Source: Paludisphaera mucosa (GTDB taxonomy: Bacteria; Planctomycetota; Planctomycetia; Isosphaerales; Isosphaeraceae). From it: a DNA stretch of 64,000 nucleotides. The first letter of the stretch is position 1, and every line of letters starts with the position of its first letter. The notes below the pieces were generated by a model, which saw only the letters and a list, made by a program, of their open reading frames with translations, was not told where the DNA came from and made no database searches. A program made the position numbers and the translations under genes. The stretch is taken from the NCBI RefSeq assembly GCF_029589435.1, contig NZ_JARRAG010000002.1, forward strand, positions 1,488,001-1,552,000, read 5' to 3'. Below, piece after piece: positions 39,345-48,394 of this stretch.

Positions 39345-40514
39345 TCACTTCCCCTGGAACAGCAGCGGGGCGAACTCGACCAGGTAGTCGCGCCAGTTGA
39401 GCCAGGTGTGGCCGCCGACGGTGTCGCGGGAGACGACGTCGATCTGGTGGCGTTTGAGCATCTCGACGGTCGCCTGCGAGGTCTTCAGCAGGAAGTCGTC
39501 CTTGCCGCAGCCGAACCACACGAGGCGCAGGCCCTTCTTCAGCTCGGCGTCGTCGAGGGTCGACTTGTGGGCGTCCTCCCAGCGCGTGTCCGGGGCGCCG
39601 CCGTTCGGGCCGCCGGTGATCCCGAAGACGCCCGAGCTGAACACGCCGACGGCCCCGTACTCGTCGAGATGGCCGAACGCGACGTTGAGCGTCTGGGCCC
39701 CGCCCATCGACAGGCCGGCGATCGCGCGGTGCTCGCGGTCGGCGATCACGCGGTAGTTGGTCTCGATGTAGGGCTTCAGGTCCTTGACGAAGTCCTGCTC
39801 GAACTGGGCCATCTGGGTCTCGAACGAGACGCCGCCCGCGCCCCCGAAGCGGAAGGGGCCGGTGTGGCCGGCGGGCATGACGACGATCATCGGCCGGGCC
39901 TTGCCGGCGGCGATCAGGTTGTCCAGGATGAAGCCGGCCCGGCCGATGGTGCTCCACGAGGCGTCGCTGTCGGTCGCGCCATGCAGCAGGTAGAAGACCG
40001 GGAACCGGCCCTCGCCCTTCTCGTAGCCCGGCGGCGTGTAGACGTGCATCCGCCGGGGCCGCTGGAGCGTCTGCGACGGATAGACGACCTCGGCCACCGC
40101 CCCGTGGGGGACGTCCTTCGCGTCGGAGGTCTCCGAGCCCGGCACGTACACCAGGCTGAAGGTGTTGTTGTTGGCCTCGCTGGTCGCGGGGTTGCGGGGG
40201 TCGATGACCGCCAGGCCGTCGACGTTGAAGCTGTACCGATACGCGCCGGGGACGACGGGGCCGACCGTCGCCTCCCACACCCCCTCGTCGGACTTCGTCA
40301 TGTCCAGCCCCCGGCCGGCGTCGGGGAGGTCGCTGCTGGAGAGCTGGACCTTCTCGGCCTTCGGCGCGTGGATCCGGAACGAGACCTTCTTCTCGGCCGT
40401 GACCTCGGGCGAGGCGAACGCGGGAGGACGCGGCGGCCGGTCCTGGGCCGAGGCCGCGGGCGACGTCAGGGCCGAGAGACCGGCGAGGACGGACAGGATC
40501 GCGATCGGCCTCAT
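39345..40514 (-). CDS. secreted CE1-type esterase with N-terminal CBM48-like domain
   Basis: The 389-residue protein starts with a signal peptide (MRPIAILSVLAGLSALTSPAASAQ). Residues about 35-125 form an immunoglobulin-like CBM48/E-set domain (VSFRIHAPKAEKVQLSSSDL, GVWEATVGPVVPGAYRYSFNVDG). The alpha/beta hydrolase follows: VFYLLHGATDSDASW oxyanion region, nucleophile Ser in GLSMGGAQ, and catalytic His in GGHTWLNWRDYL. This layout is typical of feruloyl/acetyl-xylan esterases and enterochelin-esterase-like enzymes, so it probably cleaves acyl groups from plant polysaccharide outside the cytoplasm. The gene upstream on the same strand is a secreted unknown. Confidence 0.9.
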   Translation of the reverse strand: MRPIAILSVLAGLSALTSPAASAQDRPPRPPAFASPEVTAEKKVSFRIHAPKAEKVQLSSSDLPDAGRGLDMTKSDEGVWEATVGPVVPGAYRYSFNVDGLAVIDPRNPATSEANNNTFSLVYVPGSETSDAKDVPHGAVAEVVYPSQTLQRPRRMHVYTPPGYEKGEGRFPVFYLLHGATDSDASWSTIGRAGFILDNLIAAGKARPMIVVMPAGHTGPFRFGGAGGVSFETQMAQFEQDFVKDLKPYIETNYRVIADREHRAIAGLSMGGAQTLNVAFGHLDEYGAVGVFSSGVFGITGGPNGGAPDTRWEDAHKSTLDDAELKKGLRLVWFGCGKDDFLLKTSQATVEMLKRHQIDVVSRDTVGGHTWLNWRDYLVEFAPLLFQGK

Positions 40515-40625
40515 GACGAAACTCCTCGGTGGATCAAGCGTGGGGACCCGGCAGGGAGGGCGCGAAGGGACGAACGGGCGACGCGCGTCGACCGCGAAGG
40601 CCTCCGACTCGCCCGGCCCATCTCG

Positions 40626-41492
40626 TCACTTCGCGTCGGGGTTGAACTGGCGGAGCGGCATCGGCTTGTAGACGACGAGCTGGGCCACGCGGAGGCCGCG
40701 GAGGCGGGCCTCGATCGGCATCAGGTAGGCGTAGTCGCCCTTGCGGATGTAGCGCGAGCTGCCGCGGGTGATCTGGGTGACGGTGATGCCGCCGGCGTCC
40801 TCGGGAAGGACCGTGGCCATGTTGTTGCCGGGGATCGCCAGCTGCAGCGGCTGGGGGAAGGCCAACGCGCCGACGACGTGCAGCCGGGCGGGGTTCCCCT
40901 GGATGCCGGGGGGGATCGGGTAGGCCCAGCCGTAGAGCAGGTTCTGGCCGCCGTAGTCCCAGGCGTTCATGAAGCGGTTGAAGCCGGGGTCGATCGTGGT
41001 CACCGCCATGTTGTTGGGCAGGACCTCGGCGTAGGTCGGCGAGACGAGGGTGCGGTCGGCCCCCTCGAAGTAGTCGACGTGGTTCGTGCGGATGATGTTC
41101 GAGCCGGGGCTGAAGCCGATCGCCTCGACGTAGGCGTCCTGCGAGATCAGGTCGATGCGGCCGGGCCAGCGGATCAGGAACTCCTGCACGTCCTCGGTCG
41201 CGATCGGGAACTGCTGGCCCGAGTGGTTCTGCAGGACGATCCAGCGCTCGGTGGCGTTGATGATCTCGCCCCAGGCCCCCTCGGGCGGGGCCGGCGGGAT
41301 GCCCTGCGGGGGGCGGCCGGCCGCCGCGCCTTCGGCCGCCTCCTGGAGCGGGTCGTTCGGCACCTGGAGCGGGTCGTTCTGCACGGCGTCCTGGGCGGAC
41401 GCGACGTCGAGGCCCGCCGCGAAGGCGGCGACGAGGCCCATCCAGGCGGCGATCCGGAGTCGTCCGGCGCGGAATCGTCTCATCCTGCTCAT
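40626..41492 (-). CDS. secreted protein, unknown
   Basis: ATG 41492 gives 288 residues with a signal peptide (RIAAWMGLVAAFAAGLDVASA). The mature start has two NDPLQ repeats, then an Ala/Pro-rich stretch. The folded part (from about residue 75) begins GEIINATERWIVLQNHSGQQFPIATEDVQEFLIRWPGR, a beta-rich pattern, and continues with NNMAVTTIDPG and PNN-type turns. I do not recognise the family. The frame is open to 41597, but that leader has no merit. It is upstream of the esterase gene with 111 bases between, so they may or may not share a transcript. Confidence 0.7.
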   Translation of the reverse strand: MSRMRRFRAGRLRIAAWMGLVAAFAAGLDVASAQDAVQNDPLQVPNDPLQEAAEGAAAGRPPQGIPPAPPEGAWGEIINATERWIVLQNHSGQQFPIATEDVQEFLIRWPGRIDLISQDAYVEAIGFSPGSNIIRTNHVDYFEGADRTLVSPTYAEVLPNNMAVTTIDPGFNRFMNAWDYGGQNLLYGWAYPIPPGIQGNPARLHVVGALAFPQPLQLAIPGNNMATVLPEDAGGITVTQITRGSSRYIRKGDYAYLMPIEARLRGLRVAQLVVYKPMPLRQFNPDAK

Positions 41493-41860
41493 GGTCGTCG
41501 CCCCCGCGGACCGACCCGGGCCGCCGCGCCGATCGGCCGGCGCGCGGGGACGGGCCCCTTTCCCATCACAATAGCCCCCCGGCGGGGGCCCGATCAACGC
41601 GTGAGGCGTTGGATTTTCGAAGCTCGCGGCGGAATCCGCGAAGACTCGCCGGGAACCTTCCCCGATTTCGAACGTAGTCTCTTGTAGAATATCGGCGGCG
41701 GGCGGTCGCGGACTTCGGGGATGCGCCCTCGCGCGGCCGGGTCGCCGGGTTTTCCTTTACGCACGCATGCATCGGCCTTAAGCTGGTCGCGTCCCGCGAC
41801 GCGGCCGGAAATGGCGGCGCGGCGGGCGGAAACTTCACCGTCGAGGGAACGGTCGTCGCG
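41493..41860. other. 368-base divergent intergenic region
   Basis: This region separates the secreted unknown from the kinase operon. It contains a hairpin GCCCCC/GGGGGC at 41574-41589 and a TAGAAT hexamer at 41685-41690 facing the kinase, 170 bases before its start. A long leader with regulatory function is possible, but I see no known riboswitch. Confidence 0.4.
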
Positions 41861-43630
41861 ATGAAATCCGACCCCCAGCGAGCCGAAGTCGAGCGGACCT
41901 CCGCCTGGCCCGAGACGTCGAAGGTCGCCGCCCGCGACCTGACCGGCCTGGTCCTGGGCGATTTCCGGGTCCAGCGCCTGCTCGGCCGCGGCGGGATGGG
42001 CGAGGTCTACCTGGCCGAGCAGATCAGCCTCAAGCGGCCCGTCGCCCTCAAGGTCCTGCTCCCCGAGTGGATCAACCGCCCTGCTTACTTGAGCCGGTTC
42101 GCCGTCGAGGCGATGGCCGTGGCCAAGTTGAACCACGCCAACATCGTCCAGGTCTACGCGCTGGGCGAGGCCGAGGGCATCCATTACATCGCGATGGAGT
42201 ACGTGGAGGGGACGAACCTCCGCGAGTTCCTGATCCGCAAGGGGTCGCTCGACCTCCCCCTGGGGCTCTCGATCATGCGGCAGTCGGCCGCGGCCATCGG
42301 CGCGGCCGGCGAGGTGGGGCTGATCCACCGCGACGTGAAGCCCGAGAACCTGCTGCTGACGCGCAAGGGGCGGATCAAGGTCGCCGACTTCGGCCTCTGC
42401 CGCGACATGGAGTCGGACCGCCACCACGTCACCCAGCAGGGGACGACGATGGGGACGCCCCTGTACATGAGCCCGGAGCAGGCCCAGGGGCACGCGATGG
42501 ACCATCGCAGCGACCTGTACTCGCTGGGCGTGACCTACTACCACATGCTGGTCGGCGAGCCCCCCTTCCGGGCCGACTCCGCCCTGGCGCTGGCCCTGAA
42601 GCACGTCCGCGAGCAGCCCGCGAGCATGCGCGTCCGGCGGCCCGACATCCCGGTCGAGCTCGACCGCCTGGTCCTGAAGCTGATGGCGAAGAAGGCCGAG
42701 GACCGCTACCAGTCGGCGGCCGAGATGCTGGCGGACCTGGCCAAGATCCGCAACCTGATGACGACCGTCGCGGGGGCGACGGCCGTCGACTTCGCGACCT
42801 TGCCGTCCACGCCTTCGGTCCTGCTGGGGACGGCGGCGGCGGCCGCGGCGGCGAACCCGTCGGGCCTGGCCTCGCTCTCGGGCGTGGAGGCGGCCCCGTC
42901 GTCGCGCGGCCTGGACGTCGCCGCCTTTTTGAGCTCCCTGTCGGCCGGCGGCTCGACCTGGTTCCGGCCCCGCCTCCTGGTCGCGCTGGGGCTCCTGGGC
43001 GCGGCGGTCGGGGCGTTCGCGGGCTGGCGGGCGAGGGTCGACGAGCGGGCGGCGGAGCGGGGCCGACTGGCGGCGACGGCGCCCGCGCTGGGGCTCGGCC
43101 CTCGCTGGGCGACGGCCCCGAGGCAGGAGAACGCCGAGGGCCAGTACCGCTACGCCCAGCTCGTCGCCCCCCCGGGCCGCCTCGCCGCCGCCTGGCTGGC
43201 CGTGCCGGCGTACTTCCCCGAGTCGTACGAATGGGCGTCGGCGGCCTACCTCCAGCTGGGACGGGTGCTCTACCGCGAGCGCGACGCCGACCGGGTGCCG
43301 GGCCTCGCCCAGGCGATCCGGTCGTGGCGGGCGCGGCAGACCCGCGACGAGCAGCTCGCCGACGTCCTGGAGACGGCCGGCGACCTGCTGCGGCGCGACG
43401 TCGACGGCGTCATCGGCCGGCTGGGTCGGGTCGTCGACTCGAAGCAGCGGCCGCTCTCCGACCCCGGCCTGGTCGACTTCTGCGTCGAGATCGTCGCCGA
43501 CGCGCTCCGCGTCATCGACCAGCCGGGCGCGACCGGGGCGGCGGCCCAGCGGCCGGCCCTCGCGGCGCTGCGGGGCCGGCTGCTGCTGCTGCGCAACCGC
43601 GTGTTGACGGCGGACCTCGCCGTCCGATGA
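41861..43630 (+). CDS. membrane Ser/Thr protein kinase
   Basis: The 589-residue protein has a kinase domain from about residue 32 to 300: LLGRGGMGEVYLAEQ, ATP-lysine K64 in VALKVL, LIHRDVKPENLLL, VADFGLCRD, GTPLYMSPEQ and YSLGVTYYHMLVGEPPF. All catalytic residues are present. A linker and one transmembrane helix near residue 370 (RLLVALGLLGAAVGAFAGW) lead to a C-terminal domain of about 200 residues without recognised family (LVAPPGRLAAAWLAVPAYFPESYEW). It is followed at 79 bases by the FHA/phosphatase gene, which suggests a kinase-phosphatase pair with FHA reading phospho-threonine. Confidence 0.92.
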   Translation: MKSDPQRAEVERTSAWPETSKVAARDLTGLVLGDFRVQRLLGRGGMGEVYLAEQISLKRPVALKVLLPEWINRPAYLSRFAVEAMAVAKLNHANIVQVYALGEAEGIHYIAMEYVEGTNLREFLIRKGSLDLPLGLSIMRQSAAAIGAAGEVGLIHRDVKPENLLLTRKGRIKVADFGLCRDMESDRHHVTQQGTTMGTPLYMSPEQAQGHAMDHRSDLYSLGVTYYHMLVGEPPFRADSALALALKHVREQPASMRVRRPDIPVELDRLVLKLMAKKAEDRYQSAAEMLADLAKIRNLMTTVAGATAVDFATLPSTPSVLLGTAAAAAAANPSGLASLSGVEAAPSSRGLDVAAFLSSLSAGGSTWFRPRLLVALGLLGAAVGAFAGWRARVDERAAERGRLAATAPALGLGPRWATAPRQENAEGQYRYAQLVAPPGRLAAAWLAVPAYFPESYEWASAAYLQLGRVLYRERDADRVPGLAQAIRSWRARQTRDEQLADVLETAGDLLRRDVDGVIGRLGRVVDSKQRPLSDPGLVDFCVEIVADALRVIDQPGATGAAAQRPALAALRGRLLLLRNRVLTADLAVR

Positions 43631-43709
43631 CGCCGGGCGGCCGTCGTGATATCCTGGACTCGCCACGTCGGCGAGGGGTCCGGTCTCGGGTGCCGAGGAG
43701 AGGACGGGG

Positions 43710-45452
43710 ATGGCTTTCCTGAAGCGCGCCAACGGCGATTCCGCCGGGCAGATCATCGAGCTGAAGCAGGAGCGGACGGTGATCGGCCGCTCGCCCGAGC
43801 AGTGCCACATCGTGCTGGGGCCCAACGGGGTCAGCCGCCGCCACGCCGAGATCTACCGCAAGGGGGACGACTACTTCGTCGCCGACCTCAAGTCGCGGAA
43901 CATGACGAAGGTCAACAACGTCAAGCTGATGCCCGGCGCCGACCGCCAGCTCGTCGCCGGCGACCGCATCAACATCTGCGACGTCGAGTTCGTCTTCCAC
44001 CCCCTGGAGCCCGGCGACCCCGAGCCCGACGGCGAGATCGTCATCGTCACCGAGGGCGAGGCCTTCGACATCCCCCCGCTGCACACCCTCGACGCCTCGC
44101 GCTCCAGCTCCGTCGCCAGCATGGTCAAGCCCGAGGTCAAGCTCAAGGCGATCCTCGAGATCACCCGCGACCTCTCCACCGAGCTGAAGATCGACCAGGT
44201 CGCCCCCCGCGTGCTGGAGTCGCTGGCCCAGCTCTTCCCCCAGGCCGAGCGCCTCTTCCTGGTCCTGATCGACCCGGTCACCAAGCGGCTGGTCCGCAAG
44301 GCCACCAAGGTCCGCCAGGCCCGGGGCCGGACCAACTTCCACACCAGCATCCCGGCCGACGAGGCCCCGATGCAGATGAGCCGGTCGCTGGTCAACCACG
44401 TGCTGGGCCAGAAGAAGGCGGTCCTCAGCCAGGACGCCAGCACCGACAAGAACCTCCCCACCAGCGCCTCGATCGCCGACCTCAAGATCCGGTCGGTCAT
44501 GTGCGTCCCCATGGTCACGCCCAACGGCCAGCCGGTGGGGATCATCCAGCTCGACACCAGCGACCGCAAGCAGTTCCACCAGGAGGACCTGGACGTGCTG
44601 GCCGCCGTGGCGGGCCAGGCGGCCATCGCGATCCAGAACGCCCAGCTCTTCGAGTCGCTGCTGGAGCGCGAGCGGGTCGACCGCGACCTGAAGCTGGCCG
44701 AGCAGGTGCAGAAGCGGTTCCTGCCCCAGGACGTCCCCCACATCGCCGGCTACGAGTTCTTCGCCCACTACGAGCCGGCCTACGAGGTCGGCGGCGACTA
44801 CTACGACTTCGTCCCGCTCGTCGGCGACCGCCTGGCGGTGGCGCTCGGCGACGTCTCGGGCAAGGGGGTCGCCGCGGCGCTCATGATGGCCAAGTTCTCG
44901 GGCGACACCCGCTACTGCATCCTCACCGAGAACGCCCCCGGGGCCGCCGCCGCCGAGCTCAACGCCCTGCTCTTCTCGGCCGGCATCGAGGAGAAGTTCA
45001 TCACCCTGAGCCTGAGCGTGCTCGACGCCCGCCGGGGCTCGCTGGCGATGGCCTCGGCCGGCCACCTCCCCATCCTCGTCCGCCGCGCCGACGGCACGGT
45101 CGAGGAGGTCGGCGAGGAGATCGGCGGCTTCCCGCTGGGGATCATCCCCGGCGCCGAGTACAAGCAGGCCGAGGTCTTCCTCAGGCCCGGCGACGTCGCC
45201 GTCGTCTATTCCGACGGCGTCACCGACTCGCGGAGCGTGGACGAGGAGCTGTACGACTGCCGCGACAACCGCCGCCTGCTCCGCCGCGTGGCCGAGGCCG
45301 GCGGGGGCGCCGAGGCGGTCGGCAAGGCCATCCTCCAGGACATCCGCGAGTACTCGCTCGGCCACGTCCAGGCCGACGACATCACCCTCATCTGCTTCGG
45401 CCCCACCCTGGCCGGCCCCGAGCCGCATCCCGAAGGCCCCCCCACGTCATGA
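43710..45452 (+). CDS. FHA-GAF-SpoIIE/PP2C phosphatase (RsbU-like regulator)
   Basis: Three domains fill 580 residues. An FHA domain (about 1-110) has RTVIGRSPEQCHIVL and GVSRRHAEI, which bind phospho-threonine. A GAF domain (about 145-325) has LPTSASIADLKIRSVMCVPMV and IAIQNAQLFE. A SpoIIE-type phosphatase follows (about 345-570) with QKRFLPQ, YEVGGDYYDFV, LGDVSGKGVAAALMM, MASAGHLP, YSDGVTDSR and ADDITLI, so metal-binding Asp residues are intact. It would dephosphorylate a Ser/Thr phosphoprotein such as an anti-sigma antagonist. The stop overlaps the next start (ATGA). Confidence 0.93.
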   Translation: MAFLKRANGDSAGQIIELKQERTVIGRSPEQCHIVLGPNGVSRRHAEIYRKGDDYFVADLKSRNMTKVNNVKLMPGADRQLVAGDRINICDVEFVFHPLEPGDPEPDGEIVIVTEGEAFDIPPLHTLDASRSSSVASMVKPEVKLKAILEITRDLSTELKIDQVAPRVLESLAQLFPQAERLFLVLIDPVTKRLVRKATKVRQARGRTNFHTSIPADEAPMQMSRSLVNHVLGQKKAVLSQDASTDKNLPTSASIADLKIRSVMCVPMVTPNGQPVGIIQLDTSDRKQFHQEDLDVLAAVAGQAAIAIQNAQLFESLLERERVDRDLKLAEQVQKRFLPQDVPHIAGYEFFAHYEPAYEVGGDYYDFVPLVGDRLAVALGDVSGKGVAAALMMAKFSGDTRYCILTENAPGAAAAELNALLFSAGIEEKFITLSLSVLDARRGSLAMASAGHLPILVRRADGTVEEVGEEIGGFPLGIIPGAEYKQAEVFLRPGDVAVVYSDGVTDSRSVDEELYDCRDNRRLLRRVAEAGGGAEAVGKAILQDIREYSLGHVQADDITLICFGPTLAGPEPHPEGPPTS

Positions 45453-47059
45453 GCACGTCGGTCAAGATCAACAACCTCCGCCTCGAGCTCGACGACCCCG
45501 AGGAGGCCCTCCCCAGGCGGGTCGCCGACCGCCTCGGGCTGGGGGCCGGATCGGTCCTGCGCTGGCGGATCCTCCGCAAGTCGCTCGACGCCCGCCGCGT
45601 CGACGACCTCCACTTCAACTACGCGATGGAGGTCGAGCTCCCCGCCGCCGACGCCGACCGAGCCCTCTCGCGAAGGCCCGCCGCCGGCGTCATCGTCCAG
45701 CCCTACCTCCCCGAGGCCTTCTCGTGGCCCGCGCCGGGCGACCGGCCTTCGGAGCACCGCCCGGTCGTGGTCGGGGCGGGGCCGGCGGGGCTGATCGCCG
45801 GCTACCTGCTCGCCCTCAACGGCTACCGCCCCCTGATCCTGGAGCGGGGCCGCGCCGTCAAGGACCGGGTCGCCGACGTCCGCCGGTTCGACGCCGGGGG
45901 GGCCCTCGACCCCGAGAGCAACTACCTGTTCGGCGAGGGGGGGGCCGGCACCTTCAGCGACGGCAAGCTGACCTCGCGCAGCGGCGGCCCCGACGTCGAC
46001 CGGATCCTGGAGATCCTCGCCGACTGCCACGGCAAGCCGTCGATCCTCTACGAGCACCGCCCCCACCTGGGCTCGAACCGGCTGCCCTTGATCGTCCGCA
46101 CCCTCCGCAAGAAGCTCGAGGCGCTCGGCGGCGAGGTCCGCTTCTCCTGCCGGGTCGAGGACGTCGACGTCGCCGACGGCCGGCTCCGCGGCCTGGGGAC
46201 CAGCTCGGGCTACATCGCGGCCGACGTGGCGATCCTGGCCGTCGGCCACAGCGCCCGCGACACCTACGACATGCTGCTGCGGCGGGGCGTCCCGCTGATG
46301 GCCAAGCCCTTCCAGTTCGGCGTCCGGATCGAGCAGCCCCAGCAGCAGATCGACAAGGCCCAGTACGGCCCCAAGGAGGGCCACCCCGCGCTGGGGGCGG
46401 CCGACTACGGGCTCTCCGTCCGCGCCGGCAACTGCGACCTGTTCACGTTCTGCATGTGCGCCGGCGGCTACGTCATGCCCAGCGTCAGCGAGCCGGGGTA
46501 CTTCTGCTCCAACGGCATGAGCGAGAGCCGCCACGACTCCCCCTTCGCCAACAGCGGGCTCGTGGTCACGATCGACCCCGGCGAGACGAGTTCGCACCCG
46601 CTGGCGGGCGTCCACTTCCAGCAGCGCTACGAGCGCGCCGCCTACGTCGCCGGCGGCCGGTCGTACGCCGCGCCGATCCAGTGGGCCAACGACTTCCTCG
46701 CCGGCCGGGCGAGCCAGGGGAAGCCGCCGTCGAGCTACACGCGGGGCTCGGTCAAGGCGATGGACCTGGGCCCGCTGCTCCCCGAGAAGGTCGCGCGGGC
46801 CCTGCTCAAGGGCCTGCCGATCATGGACCGTCGGCTCGACCGCCGGTTCCTGCGCGACGCCACCCTGACCGGCCCCGAGTCCCGCGGCAGCTCGCCCGTG
46901 CGGATCCCCCGCGACCCCGAGACCCGCCAGAGCCCGACCGTCGCCGGCCTCTATCCCTGCGGCGAGGGCGCGGGCTACGCCGGCGGGATCGTCAGCGCCG
47001 CGGTCGACGGCCTCCGCACCGCCCGCGCGCTGGCCGCCGCCTACGCCCCGCCTCGATGA
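45449..47059 (+). CDS. FAD-dependent dehydrogenase (COG2509-type oxidoreductase)
   Basis: The 536-residue protein starts inside the stop of the phosphatase gene (ATGA), so translation is coupled. It has an N-terminal domain of about 95 residues, then the Rossmann motif VVVGAGPAGLIAGYLLA near residue 105, LERGRAVKDR, the motif YLFGEGGAGTFSDGKLTSR, PFQFGVRIEQPQ, a Cys-containing CMCAGGYVMPS stretch, and the C-terminal block LYPCGEGAGYAGGIVSAAVDG. These match the conserved uncharacterised FAD dehydrogenase family. The substrate is unknown. A terminator follows. Confidence 0.92.
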   Translation: MSTSVKINNLRLELDDPEEALPRRVADRLGLGAGSVLRWRILRKSLDARRVDDLHFNYAMEVELPAADADRALSRRPAAGVIVQPYLPEAFSWPAPGDRPSEHRPVVVGAGPAGLIAGYLLALNGYRPLILERGRAVKDRVADVRRFDAGGALDPESNYLFGEGGAGTFSDGKLTSRSGGPDVDRILEILADCHGKPSILYEHRPHLGSNRLPLIVRTLRKKLEALGGEVRFSCRVEDVDVADGRLRGLGTSSGYIAADVAILAVGHSARDTYDMLLRRGVPLMAKPFQFGVRIEQPQQQIDKAQYGPKEGHPALGAADYGLSVRAGNCDLFTFCMCAGGYVMPSVSEPGYFCSNGMSESRHDSPFANSGLVVTIDPGETSSHPLAGVHFQQRYERAAYVAGGRSYAAPIQWANDFLAGRASQGKPPSSYTRGSVKAMDLGPLLPEKVARALLKGLPIMDRRLDRRFLRDATLTGPESRGSSPVRIPRDPETRQSPTVAGLYPCGEGAGYAGGIVSAAVDGLRTARALAAAYAPPR

Positions 47060-47072
47060 CCCTCCGCACGGC

Positions 47073-47098
47073 CCCCGGACGACGTGCTCCGGGGTTTT
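47073..47098 (+). terminator. intrinsic terminator after the kinase-phosphatase-oxidoreductase operon
   Basis: CCCCGGA (47073-47079) pairs with TCCGGGG (47088-47094) around an 8-base loop and is followed by TTTT and, further on, another T-rich run. It begins 14 bases after the oxidoreductase stop. Confidence 0.8.
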
Positions 47099-47193
47099 GG
47101 GAAATCCCCGAGTTTTCTTTTTGAACTCCGCGTGCGAGTTTTTAACATGACGTCTTCGCGCCAAGATTCAATGGTGGGGACGTCGAGGCGCCC

Positions 47194-47898
47194 ATGATCA
47201 TCGAGTGCCCGCATTGCGGCTTCTCCGGGCGCGTTCCGGACCACGCGGCCCTGGCCCCGCACCAGGCGCGTTGTCCCAAGTGCCGATCCCGGTTCGACAT
47301 CGGCGATCCCGACGTCCAGGTCGCCGAGCCCGTCGGCCGACCCGACCTGCGCCACGACCTGACCCGCCCGCGCCTCGACCCCAGCGACTCGTCGTACGAG
47401 CTCGACCCCCTGGGCGATGGCCTCGGCCCGCTCGACTCGTGGGACGACGCCTGGGACGTCGATCCCGAAGCCGACCCTGCGCACGCCAACGGGACGCTCG
47501 CCGCCGCGGCCCCCGCCGTCGACCGCCGGCCCTCGCCCTGGGTCTACCTCGCGCTGCGGCCCTGGGTCTGGCGGATCCGCCTGTTCCAGGCCTGGGCCGT
47601 CATCTTCCTCCTCGCGGCCGCCGTGATCCTGGTGCGGACGGCCCTCGCCGTCGCCCGGTTCGACGACGCCCGCTTCTTCTCCAACGAGCTGCTCCGGCCC
47701 ATCGCCGCCGTCGTCCTGCTCGTCTCCGCCGCCGCCCTCCTCTGCCTCTCCGTCGACGTCAGCCGCCGCCTCGCCCGCTCGACCTACGCCCCGAACTCGC
47801 CGCCCTCGCCATCGCCCCTGCCCGCCCCCCCCTCCAACGGCGTCGTCCCGCCCCCCCGCCCCGCCGGCACCGACCTGGCGCGCCGCCCCAACGCCTGA
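47194..47898 (+). CDS. zinc-ribbon membrane protein, unknown
   Basis: The 234-residue protein starts with a zinc ribbon of the MJ0042 type (CPHCGF then CPKCRSRFDIGD, residues 5-37). An acidic linker follows (to about residue 105), then two transmembrane segments (FQAWAVIFLLAAAVILVRTALAV and IAAVVLLVSAAALLCLSVDV) and a Pro-rich tail. Such zinc ribbons are common at the N-terminus of planctomycete membrane proteins; the ligand or partner is unknown. It is monocistronic between a terminator and the BlaI operators. Confidence 0.75.
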   Translation: MIIECPHCGFSGRVPDHAALAPHQARCPKCRSRFDIGDPDVQVAEPVGRPDLRHDLTRPRLDPSDSSYELDPLGDGLGPLDSWDDAWDVDPEADPAHANGTLAAAAPAVDRRPSPWVYLALRPWVWRIRLFQAWAVIFLLAAAVILVRTALAVARFDDARFFSNELLRPIAAVVLLVSAAALLCLSVDVSRRLARSTYAPNSPPSPSPLPAPPSNGVVPPPRPAGTDLARRPNA

Positions 47899-47939
47899 AT
47901 CAGGCCGGCTCCCCCTCCCCGCTTGACTCCGCCCCGTTC

Positions 47940-47973
47940 TGGCAATACACTGCCACATGGCAATCGATTGCCA
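47940..47973 (+). promoter_or_regulatory. twin palindromic operators in front of blaI-like gene
   Basis: Two copies of a 16-bp palindromic site are present: TGGCAATACACTGCCA (47940-47955) and TGGCAATCGATTGCCA (47958-47973). The second is part of an 18-bp perfect palindrome (47957-47974). Their centres are 18 bp apart. They lie 25-58 bases before the repressor start, as expected for autoregulation by a BlaI/MecI-type dimer. Confidence 0.8.
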
Positions 47974-47997
47974 TATTGGACGACGAGGAGGCGAGGC

Positions 47998-48390
47998 ATG
48001 CCGAAGCACGACCCGAGGGAGGGCCTGGGGGCCCGCGAGCGGCAGATCATGGACGCCGTCTACCGGCTGGGCGAGGCTTCGGTGGCCGAGGTCCTGGCCG
48101 CGCTGGCCGACCCGCCGAGCTACTCGTCGGTCCGGACGATGATCCGCTCGCTGGAGGCGAAAGGTCTCCTGAAGCACCGGCAGGAGGGGATCAGATACGT
48201 CTACCGCCCCGCACACTCGCGGGAGACGGCGAAGGCGTCGGCCCTGAAGAACCTGATGCAGACCTTCTTCGCCGGCTCGGCCGCGGCGACCGTCGAGGCG
48301 ATCCTCGACCCGTCGGTCGCGAAATTGTCCGACGACGACCTCGACCGCCTGGAGCGGCTCATCCGCCAGGCCCGGAACCCGGAGGAGTGA
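47998..48390 (+). CDS. BlaI/MecI/CopY family transcriptional repressor
   Basis: The 130-residue protein has a winged-helix domain: LGARERQIMDAVYRLGEASVAEVLAAL, SYSSVRTMIRSLEAKGLLKHRQEGIRYVYRP. The C-terminal dimer helices (LKNLMQTFFAGSAAATVEAIL, LERLIRQA) follow. In the family, cleavage by a BlaR1-type metalloprotease in this region releases repression. The partner protease gene starts 4 bases after the stop, with ribosome site GGAGGAGTGACAGG. The start ATG 47998 is preceded by GAGGAGGCGAGGC. Twin operators lie upstream. Confidence 0.93.
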   Translation: MPKHDPREGLGARERQIMDAVYRLGEASVAEVLAALADPPSYSSVRTMIRSLEAKGLLKHRQEGIRYVYRPAHSRETAKASALKNLMQTFFAGSAAATVEAILDPSVAKLSDDDLDRLERLIRQARNPEE

Positions 48391-48394
48391 CAGG

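Noticed and set aside
43512-45428. Minus-strand 638-residue frame opposite the FHA-GAF-phosphatase gene
   Set aside because: Only composition-driven; the plus-strand protein has all three domain signatures.
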